DNA from: JBBTCJ01 sp038043285
Lineage (GTDB): Bacteria; Planctomycetota; Phycisphaerae; UBA1845
NCBI GenBank assembly: GCA_038043285.1
Contig: JBBTCJ010000056.1
Coordinates: 1-52,325, forward strand
Reading direction: 5' to 3'
Length of the DNA stretch: 52,325 nt
Positions within the stretch are counted from its first letter, which is position 1. Each line of letters opens with the position of its first letter. Under the pieces are notes generated by a model. That model made no database searches and had not been told where the DNA came from. It saw nothing but the letters and a program-made list of their open reading frames with translations. Of the stretch, positions 25,374 through 32,363 are shown piece after piece. Made by a program: the position numbers and the translations under genes.

Positions 25374-25806
25374 CGGTTTCCGAATGACCCGCCGCGTGCA
25401 GTTTGCCGAGACCGATCTCGCCGGCGTTCTGCACTTCGCCAATTACTTTCGCATGATGGAGGAGGTCGAGCACGCCTTCTGGCGGTCGTTCGGGATGTGC
25501 GTGATCTGCGCCGAGGGCGATCGGACGCTGAGTTGGCCGAGAGTCGCGGTCGCCTGCGAGTATTTTGAGCCGGCGCGGTTCGAGGACGAGCTGGAGTTGC
25601 GGCTGATCGTGACGCACGTGGGACAACGGTCCGTGGGCTATGAGATTGAGTTCAGCCGGGACGGGCGGCGAATCGCGCTGGGGAAAGTGACCGCCGTTTG
25701 TTGCACCATGGAGCGCGGAGTTTTTGGCCCGACGGCGGTCCCGGAGGGGATTCGGAAGCACCTGATGTCTGCCTGTGCGGCAGGCAATGGCCCGGAGCGA
25801 TCATAG
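25366..25806 (+). CDS. Hotdog-fold acyl-CoA thioesterase
   Basis: A 146-residue thioesterase of the 4-hydroxybenzoyl-CoA / YbgC type. RVQFAETDLAGVLHFANYFRMMEEVEHAFWR carries the conserved Asp (D-x-x-G-V) and the following helix. The GTG at 25366 overlaps the symporter stop by 8 bases, with AAGGA about 11 bases upstream. An internal ATG at 25384 is possible but would cut the first strand. The C-terminal FGPTAVPEGIRKHL is a common ending. In the cluster it could release a CoA- or ACP-bound aromatic acid. Confidence 0.85.
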   Translation: MVDGFRMTRRVQFAETDLAGVLHFANYFRMMEEVEHAFWRSFGMCVICAEGDRTLSWPRVAVACEYFEPARFEDELELRLIVTHVGQRSVGYEIEFSRDGRRIALGKVTAVCCTMERGVFGPTAVPEGIRKHLMSACAAGNGPERS

Positions 25807-25863
25807 ACGCGTCGCCGGCGGATCGCTCCGCAGCATGCGCCGGCGTGATTGAGGGAGAATCGG

Positions 25864-26322
25864 ATGAAGGCGTGGATGGTGTTTGCGGCAGTGACGATTG
25901 TTTGCTGGGGCGCGTATGTCCCGATGATTCACCATGGCCAGTTGAGCTTCGGTAGTCGCAACAGTGCGCTGCGGGCGTTCTTGTTCGTCGGGCTGGCATA
26001 TTTCCTGCTGGCCTGCAGCGTACTGGGATACATGGCGGTCACGAAGGCTGAACCGTTGGAGATCAATTCCAAAGGCGCGACGGTCTCGACTCTGGCGGGC
26101 GTGCTCGGGGCGATGGGAGCTTTGGGCGTGGTGTTCGCGATCAAGGCCGGGGGCAAGCCGTTGCTGGTGGCGCCGCTGGTGTTTGCCGGAGCACCCCTGG
26201 TGAACACCCTGGTGTCGATGATCTGGGACAAACCGGAGAAGTCCCCGAGCCTATTCTTCTACTTCGGTATTCTCCTGGCTGCATTGGGTGCCGGGTTGGT
26301 GCTCCGGTTCAAACCGGTGTAA
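25864..26322 (+). CDS. Small polytopic membrane protein, EamA-like
   Basis: A 152-residue protein with four or five hydrophobic segments. The ATG follows GGGAGAATCGG. The N-terminus WMVFAAVTIVCWGAYVPMIH resembles the first helix of EamA/DMT-family transporters (V-x-W-G-x-x-x-P), and GVVFAIKAGGKPLLVAPLVF resembles the glycine-rich later helix. It has about half the length of a typical EamA transporter. It lies 57 bases after the thioesterase and 29 bases before the first PQQ-like gene. Function unknown. Confidence 0.6.
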   Translation: MKAWMVFAAVTIVCWGAYVPMIHHGQLSFGSRNSALRAFLFVGLAYFLLACSVLGYMAVTKAEPLEINSKGATVSTLAGVLGAMGALGVVFAIKAGGKPLLVAPLVFAGAPLVNTLVSMIWDKPEKSPSLFFYFGILLAALGAGLVLRFKPV

Positions 26323-26351
26323 TGGTGCTGTACCGTGCCCCGGAGTCGCCA

Positions 26352-27473
26352 ATGAGTCGTCGAATCTTCGTGGCTGCGATCGCCTACGCGGCGATCGTCG
26401 CTGAATCTTCCGCCGGTGACGCAGCGAGTTCCCGCGCGGACTGGGCAAGTTTTCGTGGGAATGCACAACTGACGGGTGTGGCCCGGTGCGAGCTTCCCGC
26501 TCGACCGGGAATGGCGTGGAAGGTGGACCTGAAGGAGCCGGTGACGGCGACGGCGGCGATCGTGGACGATACAGCATACGTTGGTTGCGACGACGGAAAT
26601 CTCTACGCCCTGGCGCTGGCCGACGGAACCAGGCGTTGGACATACAAGGCCGGCGAAGCGATTCGATCCTCGGCCGCGGTTCATGATGGGACGGTGTACG
26701 TCGGCGACCAGGCCGGAGTGTTTCATGCGGTCGACGCGCGAACCGGACAGATACGGTGGACGTTCACCGCCGCGGGCGAGATCGTTTCATCACCGACGAT
26801 CGCCGAGAATCATCTGGTGTTCGGATCCTATGACGGATTCGTCTATGGCCTGAATCGTACGTCGGGTGAATTGGCGTGGAAGTTCCACACCGATGGCCGG
26901 GTCCACGGGACGCCAAGCGTGATGGGCGAGAACGTGATTGTTGCCGGCTGTGACGAGTATGTCCACGTGATTTCGCTTTCCGACGGCGTTTCCGTCCGAC
27001 GCATCGGAGCCGGTTCGGTCTCCGGGGCGTCCGCGGCCCTCGACGGTGATTCCGTCTACGTGCCGACGTATGGCAATTGCGTCCTGGGGATCAATTGGCG
27101 CGAAGGGCGGATTCTTTGGAAGTTCCAGGATCCTGATCGCGAGTTCCCTTTTCTTTCCTCGGCGGCGATTGGTCAGGGAGTCATTTATGTCGCCGGGCGC
27201 GACAAGCGGCTTCGGGCCTTGGATGCGGGAACGGGTGAAGTGAAATGGACCTTCACCGCCAACGGCAAGATGGACTCGTCACCGGTCCTCGTCGGTGATC
27301 GGATCTTCATTGGATCCGCCGACGGGAACCTCTACGCGGTGAAGGCGGACACCGGGGCGGAGGTCTGGCGCTTCGAAGGCGGTGCGCCGATTTCAGCCTC
27401 TCCGGCCATCGGTCGCGGATGCCTGGTGATCGGAGACGAGGACGGCGTGGTGTATTGTTTTGGAGGGAAATGA
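26352..27473 (+). CDS. PQQ-like beta-propeller repeat protein (BamB-like), first of four
   Basis: A 373-residue secreted or periplasmic protein. A signal peptide is likely (residues about 1-22, MSRRIFVAAIAYAAIVAES). Repeats with the W-x-[YF]-x-[AT] pattern and DGxLYALxxxxGxxxW words occur about every 40 residues: YVGCDDGNLYALALADGTRRWTY-like words recur five or six times. This matches PQQ-type or BamB beta-propellers. Redox PQQ binding is not implied. It is the most diverged of the four paralogs and starts 29 bases after the EamA-like gene. Confidence 0.82.
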   Translation: MSRRIFVAAIAYAAIVAESSAGDAASSRADWASFRGNAQLTGVARCELPARPGMAWKVDLKEPVTATAAIVDDTAYVGCDDGNLYALALADGTRRWTYKAGEAIRSSAAVHDGTVYVGDQAGVFHAVDARTGQIRWTFTAAGEIVSSPTIAENHLVFGSYDGFVYGLNRTSGELAWKFHTDGRVHGTPSVMGENVIVAGCDEYVHVISLSDGVSVRRIGAGSVSGASAALDGDSVYVPTYGNCVLGINWREGRILWKFQDPDREFPFLSSAAIGQGVIYVAGRDKRLRALDAGTGEVKWTFTANGKMDSSPVLVGDRIFIGSADGNLYAVKADTGAEVWRFEGGAPISASPAIGRGCLVIGDEDGVVYCFGGK

Positions 27474-27477
27474 TTCG

Positions 27478-28737
27478 ATGAATGCACAACGGGCGGCTCG
27501 GAGCATGGTTGGGTTATTGACCATATCCGTTTGGGTCGCTTCGACAGCCCAGGGGCAGTGGATGCAGTGGGGCGGTCCGACCCGCGATTTTCATACGCAG
27601 GGTATTTCCCTGAGCACCACCTGGCCTCCCGACGGTCCGCGAAGGATCTGGTCTCGCGACCTGGGACCGGGCTCCTCGGCCGTCATGGCGGGGCGCGATC
27701 GGGTCGTCACCACGTATCGGCGGGGCGACGACGAAGTTGTCGTCGTCCTTGACGCCCACGACGGCAAGACGATCTGGGAACACGGCGTTGCCGCGTCGCT
27801 TCCGTCGGGTTTCGACCCGGCGTTCGGGCGCGCGCCGACGGCGACGCCGCTGATGACCGAAACGCGCGTCTACGTCTTCGGTCTGGGAGGCGCCTTCAGC
27901 GCCTACAACCTCACGAGCGGAGAACTGTTGTGGACCCGCGACATCGCCAAGGATACCGGGATCACCTTACCGGCATATGGAGTTCGCAGTGGGCCGGTGG
28001 CTTGGAAGGACCGCTTCATGTTCTCCACGGGCAGCGCGGATGGAAGTGGTCAGGCGGGGGTGATTGTCTATCACGCCCGCTCGGGAACCTTCCTCTGGCA
28101 GGGAGTCCCCGCGAAGCCGGTCTACGCGCCGCCCATCACCATGGATCTCGACGGGGGCGAGCAGTTTGTATTTCAATCTCCCGACGGTGTTGTCGGCATC
28201 CACCCGCTCCAGAAGTTCGTGGTCTGGCAGTTCGACCATCCCGCAGCGGCGGCGCCGACGTCGGCTTCGCCCGTTTGGGTCCGAAGTAGCGCTACGCTGG
28301 TGATTCCCTCCGAGTCGGCGGCCGGCAGTGCGGCCATTCGCCTGAACGGCGATGCAGGCTCCACCCAACCGGAGTTGCTGTGGAAAAACCCAAGGCTGCG
28401 ACTCGGTCCCGCGCCGGCGGTGTCCGACGGGGGCTTGATCTTCGGCTCCGGTCCCAGCGACAGCGGCGCGGTGTTCAGCGCCGCCAGGCTGAGCACGGGC
28501 GAAATCGTCTGGCAGGACACCAGCTTCGCGCCGGCTGCCGTCATTGTCGTTGACGGCAAGCTCTTGATCCTCGACGATTCGGGAACTCTCGCTCTCGCAA
28601 CCCCGGGTCCGACGTCGCTCACCGTGCATGCCCGGGCGAAGATCCTCGAGGGGCCGTGTCACGCCCCTCCGACGTTGGTTGAGAAACGCGTGTACATTCG
28701 CGATGACCAACGGGTGGTGGCCTTGGACTTGAATTGA
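27478..28737 (+). CDS. PQQ-like beta-propeller repeat protein, second of four
   Basis: A 419-residue protein with a signal peptide (MNAQRAARSMVGLLTISVWVASTAQG, cleavage near residue 26). The mature part begins QWMQWGGPTRDFH, closely related to the third and fourth copies (QWAQWGGPRQDF and TWPQFGGPDRNF). Propeller words DAHDGKTIWEHGV and LSTGEIVWQD are visible. The GGAGGG ribosome-binding site is in the last codons of the previous gene, so the two are cotranscribed. It is more diverged than the third and fourth copies. Exported scaffold or sugar/redox-associated role unknown. Confidence 0.82.
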   Translation: MNAQRAARSMVGLLTISVWVASTAQGQWMQWGGPTRDFHTQGISLSTTWPPDGPRRIWSRDLGPGSSAVMAGRDRVVTTYRRGDDEVVVVLDAHDGKTIWEHGVAASLPSGFDPAFGRAPTATPLMTETRVYVFGLGGAFSAYNLTSGELLWTRDIAKDTGITLPAYGVRSGPVAWKDRFMFSTGSADGSGQAGVIVYHARSGTFLWQGVPAKPVYAPPITMDLDGGEQFVFQSPDGVVGIHPLQKFVVWQFDHPAAAAPTSASPVWVRSSATLVIPSESAAGSAAIRLNGDAGSTQPELLWKNPRLRLGPAPAVSDGGLIFGSGPSDSGAVFSAARLSTGEIVWQDTSFAPAAVIVVDGKLLILDDSGTLALATPGPTSLTVHARAKILEGPCHAPPTLVEKRVYIRDDQRVVALDLN

Positions 28738-28743
28738 CAACCT

Positions 28744-28828
28744 GTTGAAGAACGCTTGCAACATTGTGTGGCACCTGCGTCCTGGCGGTGAGGCATGGAC
28801 GGGCAGCCCATGCTGCAGGTTCTTCAAC
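28744..28828 (+). repeat. 85-bp nested inverted-repeat element between PQQ-like genes
   Basis: Outer arms GTTGAAGAAC (28744-28753) and GTTCTTCAAC (28819-28828) are perfect complements. Inside are CACC/GGTG arms and the hairpin GCATGG (28793-28798) / CCATGC (28808-28813). No T-tract follows, so it does not look like a terminator. The form suggests a small non-autonomous mobile element (MITE-like) or a structured intergenic RNA. It lies between two paralogous genes. Confidence 0.6.
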
Positions 28829-28886
28829 GGACCGCTGACGTGCCCCAATCGGGCGGGCACGCTAAACAGAAACGGAGAGTAGGAAC

Positions 28887-30140
28887 ATGAAGGTACGCAT
28901 TGGACGAGTTGGATCGGCAGGTCGGATCAGTGCGGCGATGGTCGCCCTGTGTGCGGTCTCGCCGAGTTGGGCGCAGTGGGCGCAATGGGGCGGTCCCCGA
29001 CAGGATTTCGTCGCCAACTCGACCGGGCTTTCAACGAAATGGCCGGCCGACGGCCCGAAAAAGCTCTGGAAGCGCGACATCGGCGAAGGCTATTCGGCGA
29101 TCCTCGTCGACGGTGGACGCCTCTACACCATGCACCGCGTCGACGGGAAAGAGGCCGTCCTGGCTCTCGATCCCAAAACGGGTGAAACGGTTTGGGAATA
29201 CCGCTACGATTCCTCTCCCCGCGACGGACACGTGCACGACTTCGGCGATGGACCGCGGGGCACCCCGCTGGTTGTCGGCGACTCGCTTTATGCCATCGGA
29301 GTGGCCGGCGTCATGCACTGCCTCGACAAGAACACCGGAAGGGTGCTCTGGCAGCACGATCTGTGGACCGAGTTCGGCGGCAACGTCCTGAACCACGGCT
29401 ACTCCTCCAGCCCGATTGCCTACAAGGGTACGGTCATCGCCCTGGTGGGCGGCCCAGGCGCCTCCCTTGTGGCGTTCGATCAGAAGACGGGTGACGTGGC
29501 GTGGAAGGCGCTCGATTTCGCCAACAGCTATTCCACGCCCAAGCTCATCAAAATCGGTGGAAAGGACCAACTTGTAATCTTCATGGCCTCCCAGATCATC
29601 GGGGTGGATCCCGCCGACGGCAGCCTGAAATGGGAACACTCCTGTGAGAATCAATGGAAGCAAAACGTCTGCATGCCGATCTGGGACGAAAAGGAAAGGA
29701 TCCTGTTCTATTCCTCCAATGACGTCGGCGCCTTCGGACTCAAGTTGACGCCCAAGGGAGATAAGACCGACGTCAAGGAACTCTGGTCCACGAAGAAGAT
29801 TCAGTTGTATCACGTCACCTCGGTGCGGATCGGCGACTACGTCTACGGCTCGACGGGCGCCATGGCCCCGGCGTTCTTTTCCGCGATCAACATGAAGACC
29901 GGTGAAGTCGCCTGGAGAAAACGCGGGTTCAGCAAGGCCACCTGCGTGCTCGCCGACGGCAAGCTCATCATCCTCGACGAGGACGGCAAGCTCGGCATCG
30001 CCACGCCGACGCCGAAAGACCTCCAGGTGCATTCTGAAACCACTCTTTTGGACAAGGTCGCCTGGACCGTGCCGACGGTGGTGGGAAAGACGCTTTACGT
30101 CCGCGACAAGAAGAGCATCGTCGCGGTCGATCTGGGATGA
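28887..30140 (+). CDS. PQQ-like beta-propeller repeat protein, third of four
   Basis: A 417-residue exported protein. Signal peptide (MKVRIGRVGSAG... AVSPSWA, residues about 1-28), then QWAQWGGPRQDFVANSTGLS. Repeats include GKEAVLALDPKTGETVWEY, GRVLWQHDLW, GDVAWKALDF and DGSLKWEHSCE, one per about 45 residues. The C-terminus KLIILDEDGKLGIATPTP is nearly the same as the fourth copy's. The ribosome-binding site AGTAGGAAC precedes the ATG. Paralogy with the fourth copy is close and suggests tandem duplication. Role unknown. Confidence 0.85.
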   Translation: MKVRIGRVGSAGRISAAMVALCAVSPSWAQWAQWGGPRQDFVANSTGLSTKWPADGPKKLWKRDIGEGYSAILVDGGRLYTMHRVDGKEAVLALDPKTGETVWEYRYDSSPRDGHVHDFGDGPRGTPLVVGDSLYAIGVAGVMHCLDKNTGRVLWQHDLWTEFGGNVLNHGYSSSPIAYKGTVIALVGGPGASLVAFDQKTGDVAWKALDFANSYSTPKLIKIGGKDQLVIFMASQIIGVDPADGSLKWEHSCENQWKQNVCMPIWDEKERILFYSSNDVGAFGLKLTPKGDKTDVKELWSTKKIQLYHVTSVRIGDYVYGSTGAMAPAFFSAINMKTGEVAWRKRGFSKATCVLADGKLIILDEDGKLGIATPTPKDLQVHSETTLLDKVAWTVPTVVGKTLYVRDKKSIVAVDLG

Positions 30141-30304
30141 ATGCGGGAGCGTCGGTCCGGCGAACCAGGAGAGTGGCTCCCCTGCCTCGGAAAGCACGAG
30201 CCGGGTCGCGGACTTGACCCTCGGAAGACCTGGCCACGACGGACGTGCTCACGGCGGTTGGACTGAATGCGGTGCATGGGCAACTGGAATCGGAGAAATC
30301 AACG

Positions 30305-31654
30305 ATGATGCGACAAAAGAGAACGCGACGGTCCGCAATTCCTACCCTGTGTGCGGGTCTGACTTGCGTGGGGATCACCACGCACGGATTGACGACGGTG
30401 TCCCGTGCGGCCGAACCGACCTGGCCGCAATTCGGCGGGCCGGATCGAAACTTCATGGTCAAGGCATCGGGTCTGGCCGAAAAGTGGCCCGAGGCCGGAC
30501 CCAAGCAGCTTTGGAAGCGCGAACTCGGCGACGGATACGCCACTGTAGTCAGCGATGGCGAGCGGCTTTACACCATGTACCGCGTCGAGAACGACGAGTT
30601 CGCCGTCGCCCTCGATGCCAAGACCGGCAAGACGGTTTGGGAACAGAAGAACGCCTCGCCCTTCACCAAGGAGATGGCTGAGTTCGGACCCGGGCCGCAT
30701 GCCACGCCGCTTATCGCCGGGGCGCATGTCTACACCATCGGTACCAACGCGGTGATGCACTGTTTCGAGAAGACCACTGGAAAGATCGTCTGGATGCACG
30801 ACCTTCCGGCGGAGTTCAAGGCCCCCGTCCCGGGTCGCGGCTACGGGGCAAGCCCCATCGTTTACAAGAACACCGTCATCGTCGTGGTCGACCGCGAGCG
30901 CCCGCAACCCGGCCCGGGCGACGCCGCGGACAAACCGAAGGAAAACGAAAAGCCCGCCGCCGGGCAATCTCTGATGGCTTTCGACCTGCTGAGTGGAAGC
31001 CCCGTCTGGAAAAGTCTGGACCTTGAGATGAGCTACGCCTCGCCGATTCTCATCAAGTTCAAGGGGCAGGAACAGCTCGTGCTCTTCACCGCAAACGAAT
31101 TGGCCGGCGTCAACCCCAATGACGGATCGCTCTACTGGACTCACCCGCACAAGACCCAGTACGGCGCCAACCTCAGCACCCCGGCTTTCAATGGCCAGGA
31201 CTTGCTCTTCTGCTCTGCCGCTTACGACTCCGGCAGTCAGGTCGTTCAACTTGCCAAGGAAGGCGACAAGACGGTCGCCAAGGAGTTGTGGTTCGGGAAA
31301 AAAATGCGGCTGCACCACGGTAACCCGATCGTCATCGACGACCACGTCTACGGATCCAGCGGCGATTTCGGCCCCGCCTTCTTCATGGGCCTCGACATCA
31401 AGACCGGCAAAGTCGATTGGCGCGAACGGGGGTTCTCGAAGGCGACGTGCGTTGCCGCGGGTGACAAGATCATCATCCTCGACGAGGACGGGAATCTTGC
31501 CCTGGCAACGCTGACCCCCCAGGCGCTAACTGTGCTGGGCAAGACCAAGATCGCCGAGAAATACGCCTGGGCAGCTCCGACGCTCGTCGGCAAAACGCTC
31601 TACGTCCGCGACCGCAAGAACGTCATGGCCTTCGACCTCGGCGGGGGAAACTGA
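30305..31654 (+). CDS. PQQ-like beta-propeller repeat protein, fourth of four
   Basis: A 449-residue protein; start at ATG 30305 with GGAG upstream. The N-terminus is basic (MMRQKRTRRS) and then hydrophobic (about residues 11-35), a signal or Tat-like sequence. TWPQFGGPDRNFMVKASGLAEKWP opens the propeller. An extra low-complexity insert (GPGDAADKPKENEKPAAG) of about 20 residues is not in the third copy. The end TLVGKTLYVRDRKNVMAFDLGG matches the third copy closely. It closes the paralog run. Confidence 0.85.
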   Translation: MMRQKRTRRSAIPTLCAGLTCVGITTHGLTTVSRAAEPTWPQFGGPDRNFMVKASGLAEKWPEAGPKQLWKRELGDGYATVVSDGERLYTMYRVENDEFAVALDAKTGKTVWEQKNASPFTKEMAEFGPGPHATPLIAGAHVYTIGTNAVMHCFEKTTGKIVWMHDLPAEFKAPVPGRGYGASPIVYKNTVIVVVDRERPQPGPGDAADKPKENEKPAAGQSLMAFDLLSGSPVWKSLDLEMSYASPILIKFKGQEQLVLFTANELAGVNPNDGSLYWTHPHKTQYGANLSTPAFNGQDLLFCSAAYDSGSQVVQLAKEGDKTVAKELWFGKKMRLHHGNPIVIDDHVYGSSGDFGPAFFMGLDIKTGKVDWRERGFSKATCVAAGDKIIILDEDGNLALATLTPQALTVLGKTKIAEKYAWAAPTLVGKTLYVRDRKNVMAFDLGGGN

Positions 31655-31666
31655 CGGGGCGCCGCG

Positions 31667-32044
31667 TCACGTCAACATGAAGCTGGTGACGAGGTTTCCA
31701 AGGCGGGTGATCACCAGCACCCACGCGACCCGGGGATGCACTCGGCTGCGCCGCCCGCGCGAGTTCTGGATGCCCGTGTAAACCTGCACGCCGTAGAAAA
31801 CCAGCACCATCACGCTGATGGAAATGTGGATCCCCAGCAGTGGAGTCATCGGGCGCTTCGGAACCGACTCCACGACGTGCCGCGTGATTTCCAGATAGAG
31901 CACCATCGCCAGGTCGATCCCGATGGCCGACAACATCAGGGGAATGTGCACGTTCCGTCGCCGGCGGAGGATCACTCCGAGAACGATCAACGCACACACG
32001 AAGATGCTCAGTAGTTTCAGCGGATGGGTGGTGATCCAGGTCAT
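31667..32044 (-). CDS. Small four-helix membrane protein, DUF420-like
   Basis: A 125-residue protein of four hydrophobic helices on the minus strand, converging with the PQQ-like run (12 bases). RRRRNVHIPLMLSAIGIDLAMVLYL and LLGIHISISVMVLVFYGVQVYTGIQN place conserved His residues in the helices, as in DUF420/CtaM-like or cytochrome b561-like proteins. The start is ATG 32044; a longer frame reaches 32101 without support. Heme binding is possible but not shown. Confidence 0.6.
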   Translation of the reverse strand: MTWITTHPLKLLSIFVCALIVLGVILRRRRNVHIPLMLSAIGIDLAMVLYLEITRHVVESVPKRPMTPLLGIHISISVMVLVFYGVQVYTGIQNSRGRRSRVHPRVAWVLVITRLGNLVTSFMLT

Positions 32045-32164
32045 GCGTGAAGGTGCTCTGAACCGAGTCTTTCGTTCAGGCGGTGCAGGCGTGGGTTGCA
32101 AAGTGATTCCGTTTTTGCGTAGCTACCCTTCCTGGGCGACGCGGTTCACAATCAAGGGATGCCG

Positions 32165-32189
32165 CGCCGCGGATAAACCGCGACGCTAC
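32165..32189 (+). repeat. 25-bp dispersed palindromic repeat, copy 1
   Basis: This 25-bp sequence matches 48212-48236 perfectly in reverse complement. Its core is CGCGGATAAACCGCG, a 5-bp hairpin with an ATAAA loop. It lies in the intergenic space between two minus-strand genes. Two copies of an intergenic hairpin suggest a second REP-like family separate from the RAYT repeats. Confidence 0.8.
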
Positions 32190-32286
32190 GCGAAAAAGAG
32201 AACCGCTCCAGACGCAGGACCGCCGACTTGCCCGTTCATCGGCAAACGAACCTCCGATTCATGAGTTCCCGGACGCCGTCCGCCGG

Positions 32287-32328
32287 AAAAAAAGGCGGGC
32301 GGAACCGAATGCGCCCGGTTCCGCCCGC
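32287..32328 (-). terminator. Rho-independent terminator for the chemoreceptor transcript
   Basis: A perfect 13-bp stem, GCGGGCGGAACCG at 32295-32307 and its complement at 32316-32328, with an 8-base loop. On the minus strand it is followed by a run of T (seen as AAAAAAA at 32287-32293). It begins 36 bases after the end of the MCP gene at 32364, so it ends that transcript. Confidence 0.9.
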
Positions 32329-32363
32329 GAAATCCCGGCCGACCGCTTCCGCGGAACGCCTTT

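Noticed and set aside
26352..31654. True PQQ-dependent dehydrogenases
   Set aside because: Only propeller repeats are visible; no catalytic Asp/disulfide region or cytochrome domain.
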